DNA of 64,000 nucleotides from Nocardia amamiensis (GTDB taxonomy: Bacteria > Actinomycetota > Actinomycetes > Mycobacteriales > Mycobacteriaceae): NCBI RefSeq assembly GCF_015477605.1, contig NZ_JADLQX010000001.1, forward strand, positions 483,166 through 547,165. The letters are read 5' to 3'. A program made the translations under genes and the position numbers. The notes under the pieces were generated by a model, which had not been told where the DNA came from, searched no databases, and was given only the letters and a program-made list of their open reading frames with translations. This document shows, piece after piece, positions 56,030 to 64,000 of the stretch (positions are counted from its first letter, which is position 1; each line of letters begins with the position of its first letter).

Positions 56030-57127
56030 TCAGTCGGCCCAGACCGACTCGATCGGCGTGGCCGTGGTCGGTGGCGGGGTGGGGACCCCGTTCGGAGTGC
56101 GCGAGAAGCGCGGCGCCGGAGCGTGCTGGGTGGTGTTCTCCAGCCGCACTAGCGAGCCGCGGGCCGCGATGTGCTCGTTGGTCGTCGCCTCCTCGAAGGT
56201 GAGCACAGGTGAGACACATGCGTCGGTGCCGATGAAGATTTCCGTCCACTCGTCGCGCGTCTTGGTCCGGAAGCGTTCGGCGAAGAGCTTTTTCAGCGTG
56301 TCCTGACCCGCTGGGTCGAGTTGGAACGGCAGTCCTTCCTGGTCGATCTCCAGCCCGGCCAGCAGTTGCGCGTAGAACTGCGGTTCGATCGCGCCGACCG
56401 CCATGTATTTGCCGTCCGAGGTCTCGTAGGTGTCGTAGAACGACATCCCCGTGTCGAGCAGGTTCACCCCGCGCTCATCGGACCATGCGCCGGAGCCGCG
56501 CATACCCCAGATCATGTGCGAAAGGGCAAGGGCGCCATCGACCATCGCCGCGTCGATCACCTGTCCCTTGCCGGAGTTCTGCCGCTCGACCAGCGCGGCG
56601 AGGACGCCGAACACCAGGAACATCGAGCCGCCGCCGAAGTCGCCCACCATGTTCAGCGGCGGGACCGGACGTTCGCCCTTGCGGCCGATGGCGTGCAGCA
56701 CACCGGTGATGGAGATGTAGTTGATGTCGTGCCCGGCGCGGTCGGCCAGCGGTCCCTGCTGACCCCAGCCGGTCATCCGGCCGTAGACCAGGCGCGGGTT
56801 GCGAGCGAGCGCGTCGTCCGGGCCCAGGCCCATCCGTTCGGTGACGCCCGGCCGGAAACCTTCGATCAGCACGTCCGCCTTCTCGGCCAACCGGAGCACC
56901 TTCTCGATGTCCGCCGGGTTCTTGAGGTCCGCCTCGACAATGGTCCGGCCGCGCAGCTGCGGCCGGTCGAACCCGCCGGGGAGCTGACCCGGGCGCTGCA
57001 CCCGCACCACGTCGGCGCCCAGATCGGCGAGCAGCAGGGCCGCGTGCGGACCGGGGCCGATACCGGCCAACTCGATGACCTTGATGCCCGCGAGCGGACC
57101 CTGCCCGGCGGTGGATGGAATGCTCAC
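56030..57127 (-). CDS. Alpha-methylacyl-CoA racemase (family III CoA-transferase)
   Basis: 365 residues, the usual length of mycobacterial MCR/AMACR. It inverts the chirality of 2-methyl-branched acyl-CoAs before beta-oxidation, for example from cholesterol side chains or pristanic acid. Blocks: GIGPGPHAALLLADLGADVV, EGFRPGVTERMGLGP and the catalytic His/Asp regions AGHDINYISITGVLHAIGRK and NMVGDFGGGSMFLVFG. The Glu region is VGAIEPQFYAQLLAGLEID. All catalytic positions known from MCR appear kept. GTG 57127 with GAGG six bases upstream; earlier in-frame codons are not conserved. Downstream of the M23 peptidase gene on the same strand, 114 bp apart. Confidence 0.92.
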   Translation of the reverse strand: MSIPSTAGQGPLAGIKVIELAGIGPGPHAALLLADLGADVVRVQRPGQLPGGFDRPQLRGRTIVEADLKNPADIEKVLRLAEKADVLIEGFRPGVTERMGLGPDDALARNPRLVYGRMTGWGQQGPLADRAGHDINYISITGVLHAIGRKGERPVPPLNMVGDFGGGSMFLVFGVLAALVERQNSGKGQVIDAAMVDGALALSHMIWGMRGSGAWSDERGVNLLDTGMSFYDTYETSDGKYMAVGAIEPQFYAQLLAGLEIDQEGLPFQLDPAGQDTLKKLFAERFRTKTRDEWTEIFIGTDACVSPVLTFEEATTNEHIAARGSLVRLENTTQHAPAPRFSRTPNGVPTPPPTTATPIESVWAD

Positions 57128-57241
57128 GCCTAACCTCGGTTCGTCGTTGATCCAGCGCACCGGCAGCCGGTGCGTCCTCCCGGAGGCCACCGGGAGGGGT
57201 GTATTGACAGTATGACAATAACGCTGGATAGACGAGCCCGG

Positions 57242-58696
57242 TCACACTCGAACGCCCTGCGACGCCAGATAGGCGATGGGCTCGATGGCGCGGCCGTTGC
57301 GCCGCACTTCGTAGTGCAGGTGGGGACCGGTGGAGTTGCCGGTGGACCCGACGGCCCCGATCGGGGTGCCCGCGGGGATCCGATCGCCTGCCTTGACCCG
57401 GATGCTGCCGGGGGTCTGGTGGGCGTAGATGGTCTCGGTGCCGTCGGCGGATCGGATTCGCACCTGGTAGCCGTAGCCGTCGCCGTAGTTGCCCGCCTTG
57501 ACGACCGTGCCTCCGGTGGCGGCGTAGATGGGCGTGCCCGCGGGAGCGGCCATATCGAGTCCGCCGTGATGCTTGCCGCCACGGGGCCCGAAGTGCGAGC
57601 TGATTCGGTACTTGCCCGGATCGAGGGGCGATCGGGGCCTGCCACTGCCCGGCAATGCGCTGCTCAGCTGAGTCTGTTTTCCGGCAAGGGCATTGAGGTA
57701 TTGAGCGGTGAGCCGATTGACCGCCGCGGCGGTTTCGGTCGCGTTGGCCTGGCCGCCGCGGACGATGGTTTGCGCCTTGCGCAATGCCTCCGTGAGTATT
57801 TGGTGCGCTTTCCGCTGCCCTTCTTTGGTGTAGGCGGCGGGACCGAGCTCGGCCAGTTGAACGTTGACCTCGCGTACCAGCCGGATCACCGCTTTCCGGT
57901 CGGTCTTGTTCGACCCGGCCAGGCCGGAGACGTAGCGCGCGAGTTCGTTGTCCAGCGAGTTGAACGCTCTCGCCGCGTTCTTCTGGAACAACGCCCGCGC
58001 CTTGATCGCGGTCGCTCCCGCGCCCGAGCCGCGGATCCCGCCCGGCTGCGATCCCAGACTGCCGGTGCCCGACGCGGCGCCGTCGGTACCGTACAGCGCT
58101 TCCAAGGTTTTCAAGGCTTTCAACGCCTCTTGTGCTTCCGGCGACAGTGCGGCGGCACTGGGTTCGGCGGCAGTGGGTGCCGAACTGCCTGCTCCCGCGC
58201 CTGATCCACCGCCTGCGAGGCCGGCCAGCGCCGACGCCAGCATCGGCAATGCCATCATGGCCATGGGCGCGAGGCTCGCGATGATCTCTGGGTCGATACC
58301 GGGCGGTGGCGGCGCCTCAGCCGCCGGGGGCGTGCCGGACGGTGCCGCGGTGCCCTGCGGTGGCGCCACGACACCGCCGGGCGGTGGCGGCGCTGCGCTG
58401 GTGGATACCGATGCCACGGTGGATGGCGGCGGTTGCACACCGCTGGGCGCGGCGGCGGTTGCATTCGGCGAGGAAACAGCTTGGGTGCGCGGGCCCGGCG
58501 CCGGTGTCCCGGTGGGACCACCAGGCGCGGGCCGTGCCAGGTCGGTGAGAATACGCGCCGCCTGGGCGGCGATATCGGGCTGCTTCCGGTCGGCCGTCGA
58601 TGCCTGCGGCCCGTGCGCGCTCGGCTCGTTATCGGCGTGGCCGCCCGCGCCTAACTCTTCGCCGTCCGCGAGCTGTGCCACCTCCCCGCTGGTCAT
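57242..58696 (-). CDS. M23-family LytM peptidase without N-terminal signal peptide
   Basis: 484 residues. The C-terminal LytM domain (about 365-475) has the zinc ligands in SSHFGPRGGKHHGGLDMAAP (HxxxD) and HLHYEV, and STGNSTGPHLHYEV closes the active site, so an endopeptidase acting on peptidoglycan cross-bridges or related peptides is likely. The first 360 residues are Pro/Ala/Gly-rich; a hydrophobic Gly/Ala segment is near 145-175 (IIASLAPMAMMALPMLASAL). No signal peptide is visible at the N-terminus, so export would need a type VII-like or internal signal. ATG 58696 with GGAGG five bases away. Stand-alone gene. Confidence 0.82.
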   Translation of the reverse strand: MTSGEVAQLADGEELGAGGHADNEPSAHGPQASTADRKQPDIAAQAARILTDLARPAPGGPTGTPAPGPRTQAVSSPNATAAAPSGVQPPPSTVASVSTSAAPPPPGGVVAPPQGTAAPSGTPPAAEAPPPPGIDPEIIASLAPMAMMALPMLASALAGLAGGGSGAGAGSSAPTAAEPSAAALSPEAQEALKALKTLEALYGTDGAASGTGSLGSQPGGIRGSGAGATAIKARALFQKNAARAFNSLDNELARYVSGLAGSNKTDRKAVIRLVREVNVQLAELGPAAYTKEGQRKAHQILTEALRKAQTIVRGGQANATETAAAVNRLTAQYLNALAGKQTQLSSALPGSGRPRSPLDPGKYRISSHFGPRGGKHHGGLDMAAPAGTPIYAATGGTVVKAGNYGDGYGYQVRIRSADGTETIYAHQTPGSIRVKAGDRIPAGTPIGAVGSTGNSTGPHLHYEVRRNGRAIEPIAYLASQGVRV

Positions 58697-58818
58697 GACC
58701 ACCTCCGACTGCCCAGAGCTCCATTCGACACGCTTCCCGCCCAGCGCTGGTGCCGAGATAAATTGTGGCCCTGAGCGATAGCGGCCCGGTCCTCATAGCT
58801 GGGAATGGCGAAAATCCA

Positions 58819-60120
58819 CTACGGACCCGGCGAGCCGGCGGACGCTAATTGGTGGTGCAGTCGCTCACGTATCCGCCGCACCCCGGGCGCCTTGGACCCG
58901 GGCAGCAACGGACCTGGATATCTGCCCCGCAGATCGACGCCGTTCGCGGCGTCCGCTTCCAATTGCCGGAAATCGGCGCGGATTCGGCTGTCGAGCCGGT
59001 ATGGGTCCGACGAGAGGCGATATCCGATGATTCGTCGAAGCCGGGCAAGTTCCGCACGTACCGTTACGGTTTTTCCGTCGTTTCCGTACAGTTCTCGGGC
59101 CAACATCGCGGCGGTCGTTCCCGCCGGGTTGGCGAGGAGAAGAACCACCAGCTCGCTGTGCCGGAGACTGAGCTCGTGCACCAGCCCATCCATCCACAGC
59201 ACGGCGCGGTTACGGCCGAGCGCGCTGACCCGGGGGGCTTGTTCGCCGGAATATCTCGTGGGCAGGGCGTGGACGGAGAACGGTCCACCCGGCGAGAGCC
59301 GTTCGAGCACTACTCTGCGCCCATCGGGCAGTTCGGTTTCGCCCTCGAGCAGCGGCGCCGGCCAGATCGCGGGCAGCCACCCCGATGGTGCGGCGTGCAA
59401 CAGCCTGCCCTCTTGCGACAGCAGAGCGCAGTGGTCGCCGACGCGGCTGAGCACGCGATCGAGATAGCGGGTGCGGATTTCGGCATCCCGCTGCCGGGCG
59501 AGGTCGCGCAGATGCGCTTCGGCGAGCCGCGCTGCCATCGTAACCAGCGGCAGCGCAAGCGGGCTCGTGTTGCGGAGCTTGCAGGTGACGTCGACGACAC
59601 CGATCACGGCGCCACTGACCGGGTCCCGGATCGGCGCCGCCGAGCAGGTGAAGCCCGCGGCGACCGACAAGTAGTGCTCGGTGCCGCGAACTTGGAACGC
59701 CCGCCCGAGAGCCAGGGCGGTGCCGACACCATTGGTGCCCGCCTCGGCCTCGTGCCAGCGTGCTCCCGGGACGAGGTTGGCCCGCTCCGCCACCTGCCGT
59801 GCCGCGGCATCGCCCTGTACCCACAGCAAATGGCCGTCCGCGTCGCCGCCGAACAGAACGTGGCCCGGCTCCGACGCGGCGCTCTCCAGGCTCGCGAACA
59901 GCACCGGCCACACCGAGGCCATCCGATGGTCCCTGCGCCAGGTCCTGACCTCGTCCCGGGTCAGACCGACCTCGGGCAGGTGCCGGTCCGGATGCAGGCC
60001 GCGACGTTGCGCGCGATCCCACGAGGCGCGCACGTCGGCACGCATCACGTGCGTCTGCCTGGTCACCAAATGCGTTTGCCTCGTGATAGTCCGGCCGGTG
60101 CTCGCGGTCCGAGCGGTCAT
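58819..60120 (-). CDS. GAF-domain transcriptional regulator (AcoR-like N-terminus, no AAA domain)
   Basis: 433 residues. The N-terminal part (about 25-200) is a GAF domain of the AcoR/acetoin-regulator type: SWDRAQRRGLHPDRHLPEVG, WHEAEAGTNGVGTALALGRA, VAAGFTCSAAPIRDPVSGAV. Classical AcoR continues with a sigma-54 AAA ATPase, which is missing here. Instead residues about 340-410 form a winged helix-like end (GTTAAMLARELYGNDGKTVT, RAELARLRRIIGYRL). These are typical of actinobacterial redox/alcohol-metabolism regulators. The N-terminus has a small TRQTH repeat (TITRQTHLVTRQTHVM), so the true start may be the ATG 26 codons later. Divergent from a hydrolase gene, likely its target. Confidence 0.8.
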   Translation of the reverse strand: MTARTASTGRTITRQTHLVTRQTHVMRADVRASWDRAQRRGLHPDRHLPEVGLTRDEVRTWRRDHRMASVWPVLFASLESAASEPGHVLFGGDADGHLLWVQGDAAARQVAERANLVPGARWHEAEAGTNGVGTALALGRAFQVRGTEHYLSVAAGFTCSAAPIRDPVSGAVIGVVDVTCKLRNTSPLALPLVTMAARLAEAHLRDLARQRDAEIRTRYLDRVLSRVGDHCALLSQEGRLLHAAPSGWLPAIWPAPLLEGETELPDGRRVVLERLSPGGPFSVHALPTRYSGEQAPRVSALGRNRAVLWMDGLVHELSLRHSELVVLLLANPAGTTAAMLARELYGNDGKTVTVRAELARLRRIIGYRLSSDPYRLDSRIRADFRQLEADAANGVDLRGRYPGPLLPGSKAPGVRRIRERLHHQLASAGSPGP

Positions 60121-60271
60121 GGCGTCCGGACCAGATTAAGCATGTCGTGGTCGCACTGACAACGGGTTGCCTTGCGCTGCAACGTCTGTGCAACCCCTCC
60201 GCACGATCTTGGCCGCGCCCCGGCCTGCACGCCATCGTGTGAACACACTTGTCCTGAGCTGGAGGTTGACG

Positions 60272-61075
60272 ATGCCCTACCTGGAATTGCCCGACGGCGT
60301 GCCGATGTACTACGAGGACCACGGCGCCGGTCGTCCTGTCGTGCTCATTCACGGCTGGACGATGAACACCACCTTCTGGGCGCAGAATGTGCCCGCGCTG
60401 GCGGAAGACAATCGGGTCATCAATGTCGACCTGCGCGGGCACGGTGCCTCCGGCAAGACCGAGGACGGTCACACCCTCGCGCAGTACGCACGGGACATCC
60501 GCAGTCTGCTGGACCATCTCTCGCTCGACGACGTGGCACTCGTGGGCTGGTCGATGGGCGCCGCGGTGATTTTCGCTTACGTCGAGCAGTTCGGATGTGA
60601 GAACCTGCGATCGGTGACATTCGTCGATCAGTCACCGCGTTTCCTCGACGGGGAAGGCTGGGACTTCCCGCTCCAAGGCGGCTACAGCCAGACCGATCTC
60701 GCGGTGTTCGTGCAGGCGGTGCGGTACGCCCGTCCGCTGGTGATCAAGCCGTTCATCGCCGCCTGCTTCGCGGAAGAACCCTCCGACGAGGTGATCGATG
60801 CGGTGTACGCGGAGACGACGAAGATGCCGACCTCGGCGGCCTGCGCCATCTGGTACGACATGGCCTTCGCGGACTTCCGGCCCGTCCTGTCCCAGATCAC
60901 CGTGCCTGCGCTGCTGATATACGGAGCACAGAGCAAGATCTTCCCCGGTCCACTCGATGCGTGGATCGCCGCGCAGGTGCCTAACGCGAAGGTGGTGCGC
61001 TTCGAGGGCAGCGGGCACGTGCCGTTCTCCGAGGAACCCGAGGACTTCAACAAAGTTCTCGCCGACTTCCTGTGA
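60272..61075 (+). CDS. Alpha/beta-hydrolase (haloperoxidase-like)
   Basis: 267 residues. HGW oxyanion motif in VVLIHGWTMNTTFW, nucleophile elbow VALVGWSMGAAVIFAYV with Ser near residue 94, Asp in LLIYGAQSKIFPGPLD region and His in FEGSGHVPFSEEPEDF. The RGHGASGKTEDGHTL segment is standard for the non-haem haloperoxidase/esterase branch. ATG 60272 has GGAGG six bases upstream; an in-frame start at 60167 is not conserved. It is divergent from the GAF regulator (152 bp apart), suggesting regulation of an alcohol or ester pathway. Confidence 0.88.
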   Translation: MPYLELPDGVPMYYEDHGAGRPVVLIHGWTMNTTFWAQNVPALAEDNRVINVDLRGHGASGKTEDGHTLAQYARDIRSLLDHLSLDDVALVGWSMGAAVIFAYVEQFGCENLRSVTFVDQSPRFLDGEGWDFPLQGGYSQTDLAVFVQAVRYARPLVIKPFIAACFAEEPSDEVIDAVYAETTKMPTSAACAIWYDMAFADFRPVLSQITVPALLIYGAQSKIFPGPLDAWIAAQVPNAKVVRFEGSGHVPFSEEPEDFNKVLADFL

Positions 61076-61134
61076 GACATCGAAGCCTCGCGAGGTAACT
61101 TGCGCCCCTCTCCCGTACCGGCTCGCCGGGCCGG

Positions 61135-62349
61135 TCAGGAGAGGGCTTGGTCGAGGTCCGCCAAGAGGTCTTCCACATCTTCCAGTCCCACCGAGACGCG
61201 GACGACGCCGTCGGACAGGCCGATTGTGGCGCGGCCTTCGGGGCCCATGGCGCGGTGGGTGGTGGTGGCGGGGTGGGTGATCAGAGTCTTGGCGTCGCCG
61301 AGGTTGTTGGAGATGTCGATGACGCGCAACCGGTTCAGCACCTCGAAAGCGCGTTTCTTCGCCTCGTTCTCGGGGGCGTTCAGCTCGAAGGTGACCACGG
61401 TGCCGCCCGCGCTCATCTGACTGGTGGCCAGCGCGTGCTGCGGATGCGACTCCAGGAACGGGTACCTCACCCAGCTGACCGCCTTGTTGCCCTCCAGGAA
61501 TCGGGCGATCCGCAGTGCGGAGTCGGCCGAATGGCGCACCCGCAGCGGCATCGTCTCCAGGCCCTTGAGCAGAGTCCACGCGTTGAACGGGCTCAGCGCC
61601 GGACCGGTATGGCGCATCAGCGTTTTCACCGGGCCGTCGATGTAGTCCTTGGCCCCGAGAATCGCGCCGCCGAGCACCCGGCCCTGCCCGTCGATGTGCT
61701 TGGTGCCGGAGTAGACCACCACGTCGGCGCCGAGCTCGAAGCCGCGTTGCAGCAGGGGCGTGGCGAAGACGTTGTCCAGCACCACTTTCGCGCCGGCGGC
61801 GTGGGCCAGCTCGGTCACCCTGCGCACGTCCACCAGCGTCTGCATCGGATTCGCGGGCGTCTCGAAGAACACCGCGTCGGTCGGCACCGACAGCGCCTGC
61901 GCCCACTGGTCGAGATCTTCACCGTCCACGAAGACGGTCTCCACGCCCCAGCGCGGCAGGATCTCGTTGCACACAACGAAGCACGAGCCGAACAGGCTGC
62001 GCGCGGCGACCAGCCGGTCACCGGCGCCGAGCAGCGCTCCCAGCGCGGTGAACACCGCCGACATGCCGCTCGCGGTGGCGAAGCACGCTTCGGCGCCGTC
62101 GATCAGCCGCATCCGCTCCTCGAACATGGCGACCGTCGGGTTGCCGTAGCGGGAGTAGACGAAATGCTCCACCTCGCCGGTGAACGCGGCCTCGGCGGCT
62201 TCCGCGCTCTCGTAGACGAAGCCGGAGGTCAGGTAGAGCGCCTCGGCGGTTTCCTCGAAACCGGAGCGCCGCAGTCCGCCCCGCACACCGAGCGTCGCGG
62301 GACCGACACCCTCGGGCAGCGGCTTGTCGAACGCGCCGCCGGTGATCAC
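61135..62349 (-). CDS. metZ: O-succinylhomoserine sulfhydrylase MetZ
   Basis: 404 residues, PLP-dependent Cys/Met metabolism family. It makes homocysteine from activated homoserine and sulfide for methionine synthesis. The sequence follows mycobacterial MetZ closely from memory: GFEETAEALYLTSGFVYESA, YSRYGNPTVAMFEERMRLID, AARSLFGSCFVVCNEILPRW, the PLP lysine in VVYSGTKHIDGQGRVLGG, and RVIDISNNLGDAKTLITHPA. GTG 62349 is the likely start. A 46-bp gap separates it from the upstream rhodanese gene on the same strand, and the pair matches Rv0390-Rv0391, consistent with sulfur supply. Confidence 0.95.
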   Translation of the reverse strand: MITGGAFDKPLPEGVGPATLGVRGGLRRSGFEETAEALYLTSGFVYESAEAAEAAFTGEVEHFVYSRYGNPTVAMFEERMRLIDGAEACFATASGMSAVFTALGALLGAGDRLVAARSLFGSCFVVCNEILPRWGVETVFVDGEDLDQWAQALSVPTDAVFFETPANPMQTLVDVRRVTELAHAAGAKVVLDNVFATPLLQRGFELGADVVVYSGTKHIDGQGRVLGGAILGAKDYIDGPVKTLMRHTGPALSPFNAWTLLKGLETMPLRVRHSADSALRIARFLEGNKAVSWVRYPFLESHPQHALATSQMSAGGTVVTFELNAPENEAKKRAFEVLNRLRVIDISNNLGDAKTLITHPATTTHRAMGPEGRATIGLSDGVVRVSVGLEDVEDLLADLDQALS

Positions 62350-62395
62350 GACTGCCGCCCATTTGCACAGCCCCGATGCGACGCCAGACCGCCGC

Positions 62396-62812
62396 TCACG
62401 ACTGCCGCCAGGGCAGCCCGAGGGCACGCCAGCCGGAGCCACCGCGGTGCCCGAACTCGTCGAGCGGACCTTCGAAGCCCTCGAGAACGTTGTAAGAGGT
62501 GCGGTAACCCGCTGACGTGGCGGCGATCGCCGCGCCGACCGAACGCTGGCCGGAGCGACACAGGAACACCACCGGCGCCTGGGGGTCGTGGTCGGCGAGC
62601 GCCTGCTTCAACTGCTCGGCGAACGCCTCGTTGCGCGCGCCGGTGGAGTCGACCCACTCGATCAGCACGGTCGGCCGCTCGATCGAACTCGTGTCGGGTA
62701 CGCCGACGAACTTCCATTCGGCTTCTGTCCGCACGTCGACGAGAACGGCTTCGGGGTTGTCGCGCAACAGTTCCCACGCCTGCTGTGGGGTGATGTCACC
62801 GGCGTAACTCAT
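62396..62812 (-). CDS. Rhodanese-domain sulfurtransferase
   Basis: 138 residues, a single rhodanese domain with the active Cys85 in PVVFLCRSGQRSVGAAI. Other features are VLVDVRTEAEWKFVGVPD (cdc25-like signature 1) and WVDSTGARNEAFAEQLKQ. It transfers sulfane sulfur, and its position 5' of metZ suggests it supplies or handles sulfide for homocysteine synthesis. ATG 62812 with AGGAGCAG upstream. Same arrangement as I recall for M. tuberculosis Rv0390. Confidence 0.92.
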   Translation of the reverse strand: MSYAGDITPQQAWELLRDNPEAVLVDVRTEAEWKFVGVPDTSSIERPTVLIEWVDSTGARNEAFAEQLKQALADHDPQAPVVFLCRSGQRSVGAAIAATSAGYRTSYNVLEGFEGPLDEFGHRGGSGWRALGLPWRQS

Positions 62813-63006
62813 CTGCTCCTCCTGCGAATCCGCACTTGCCGCACCCGGGACCGGAGCGCGGCCAGGTCGTCACCCGGAGCACCCCACCGCGGAGGAGGGT
62901 TGCCGACCAGCAATGCCGGGGCTTGACGCTGGCTCTCATGACCTTCGACTGAGATTGCACCGACCCGGGTCACCGTGTCAAACGGCGGTTCACACTGCGC
63001 GAACGC

Positions 63007-63456
63007 TCAGGTGCAGACCAGCCACTTGTCGCCGGATCTGGTGAGATTCCAGGTCTTGGTCGTCTCCGTGCCGTCCGCCTGCGTGGTCACGGTCGCCTTG
63101 CCTTTGTCGCCGTCCACCATCGGGTTGTCGATTTTCCTGAGTTCCACGGACTTTCCGGCGCCGGACTGCCCGGCCAGCGGGGAACGCGCGGCGTCGAAGC
63201 CCTCGCATCCGGTGCCGGGCGCAGGCACGGTGCCGGCGCGGTTGGCGCCGTCGACGAAGTTGCGGATGGCCGCGGCGATGCGGTCGGCGTCTGTGACATT
63301 TTTCTCAGCGGGCGAGAGCACCCCGCCGAGCACGATCGCGATGAGCACGATCACCGCGACCACCGCGGCCGCGATGAACGGGACCATGGAGCGCTTGTCG
63401 GTCTGATCGACGCGGATGATGTCGTCCTCGCCCGCGGTCGGCTGCTGCTCGGTCAT
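63007..63456 (-). CDS. Single-pass membrane protein with DUF4878-like extracytoplasmic domain
   Basis: 149 residues: a short cytoplasmic N-terminus with a Thr (IIRVDQTDKRSM), a membrane helix (about 26-46, VPFIAAAVVAVIVLIAIVLG) and a small domain ending TTKTWNLTRSGDKWLVCT with two cysteines. The end is like that of the large protein at 40645 (FDLQRTGDGWKVCD), so both belong to the Rv0361/DUF4878 type; here the disordered part is nearly absent. Function unknown. ATG 63456; single gene. Confidence 0.72.
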   Translation of the reverse strand: MTEQQPTAGEDDIIRVDQTDKRSMVPFIAAAVVAVIVLIAIVLGGVLSPAEKNVTDADRIAAAIRNFVDGANRAGTVPAPGTGCEGFDAARSPLAGQSGAGKSVELRKIDNPMVDGDKGKATVTTQADGTETTKTWNLTRSGDKWLVCT

Positions 63457-63769
63457 GGCTCGATGATCCCTGGTCGGCGCGGGTATCGAGCGCTCGGCCC
63501 CGGGGCAGGGTGGTGACGGCGTCCGTCGGCGAACAGAGGGCCGCTATAGGCTGCGCGCGAGCGGGTATCCGCCGATTGTGATGTTCGATGGCATCCACCG
63601 AGTTCACGCACCGGATCAGGGCGGCATCGACGGTCCCGATAGAATCGCGGGACGGCAGCCTGCTGTCATAGCGAATCGGCAGCTCATCGCCGCGGCGAAC
63701 GGAGCACCGTGCAGCCACGAGCCGGCAACGCCGGCGTCCGCGCCGGACGGGTGCGACCGAGCCGGTGCG

Positions 63770-63788
63770 TCAACTTAGCCTAAGCTAA
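63770..63788 (-). promoter_or_regulatory. Iron-box-like (IdeR/DtxR) operator
   Basis: On the minus strand TTAGCTTAGGCTAAGTTGA matches 15 of 19 positions of the iron box TTAGGTTAGGCTAACCTAA. CTTAGC and GCTAAG also form an inverted repeat with a CTAA centre at 63774-63789. It is 47 bp before the ATG of the ferredoxin reductase gene, a fitting place for IdeR repression under iron sufficiency. The remainder of the 378-bp region 63457-63834 shows no gene I can support. Confidence 0.6.
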
Positions 63789-63834
63789 GCCAGACGTCAT
63801 TAATTGTTTTCGACTATGAGGGTGCGCGTAAGAG

Positions 63835-64000
63835 ATGACCGAACAGAGTGCAGCGACCCGCCCGCTCCGCATCGCGATCGTGGGCGCCGGACCGGCCGGG
63901 ATCTACGCCGCCGACGCGTTGATGAAGGCGTTGCCGGGTCGCTCCGCAGGCTCCGCTCCCAGCGATGCCGAGGTCGGTATCGACCTGTTCGAGCGCATGC
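63835..64000 (+). CDS. Ferredoxin-NADP reductase (FprA-like), N-terminus only
   Basis: The first 55 codons are in the window; the gene continues beyond 64000. The FAD-binding Rossmann motif VGAGPAGIYAADAL is intact directly after the start, typical of adrenodoxin-reductase-like FprA/FprB. The lead-in TRPLRIAIVGAG and the charged SAGSAPSDAEVGIDLFER fit. The product would pass electrons from NADPH to ferredoxins. ATG 63835 with AGAG upstream (weak). The iron-box-like site before it suggests iron regulation. Symbol not assigned because only the N-terminus is visible. Confidence 0.8.
   Translation, partial: MTEQSAATRPLRIAIVGAGPAGIYAADALMKALPGRSAGSAPSDAEVGIDLFERM

Noticed and set aside
63578..63778. 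66-residue ORF upstream of the ferredoxin reductase
   Set aside because: No ribosome site or recognisable sequence, and it overlaps the iron-box-like site.

Overview
The window looks like a chromosomal segment of a mycolic-acid actinomycete, most likely Nocardia or a close relative. The evidence is the very high GC content, frequent GTG starts, an HspR/HAIR heat-shock system, a fused HadA-HadB dehydratase, a truncated iniC homologue, and gene pairs that I recall as neighbours in Mycobacterium tuberculosis. Those pairs, from memory, are dnaK-grpE-dnaJ-hspR; clpB beside an Rv0383c-like gene and pyrE; fba, DedA and GH76; purA, Rv0358-like, Rv0359-like M50 protease and DUF3151; and rhodanese-metZ. 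The order here is a rearranged version of that Rv0343-Rv0391 neighbourhood.

Layout. 1-3.3 kb: end of iniC, a HhH-GPD-like protein, an alcohol dehydrogenase and a HxlR regulator. 3.3-7.7 kb: the dnaK-grpE-dnaJ-hspR operon behind a HAIR operator. 7.7-11.4 kb: two flavohaemoglobin-like proteins plus a third paralogue with no globin domain. 11.5-17.6 kb: LLM and quinone oxidoreductases, clpB with a second HAIR operator, and an MFS exporter. 18-24.5 kb: membrane proteins, an SDR whose frame runs straight into pyrE, a FabH-like synthase, a YhhN protein and a Uma2 nuclease-fold protein. 24.6-33 kb: a two-component system, an rRNA/tRNA methyltransferase, a GH76-like enzyme, two DedA proteins, fba and an EmbR-like FHA regulator. 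33-35.4 kb: two small Excalibur proteins and a secreted DUF4185 protein. 35.4-39.5 kb: an accessory island of visibly lower GC with a DUF5753 regulator, DUF6879 and several small overlapping genes around an 11-bp inverted repeat. 39.5-49.1 kb: hadAB, a large disordered membrane protein, a 70-bp tandem repeat array, DUF3151, FUSC, an M50 protease and purA. 49.2-64 kb: a large LuxR regulator, hydrolases, ogt, a MocR regulator, alpha-methylacyl-CoA racemase, an M23 peptidase, a GAF regulator, metZ with a rhodanese, and the start of a ferredoxin reductase behind an iron-box-like site.

How genes work together. HspR, encoded last in the dnaK operon, probably represses both its own operon and clpB through the two HAIR sites, so the disaggregation machine (DnaK/DnaJ/GrpE/ClpB) is one autoregulated unit. 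The flavohaemoglobin cluster suggests NO or redox chemistry. A GC-rich, hairpin-bearing repeat of about 70 bp recurs in gene junctions in both orientations, sometimes in tandem, and supplies misleading ATG codons upstream of several genes. All functional calls come from reading the sequence and from remembered family knowledge; no database search was run.
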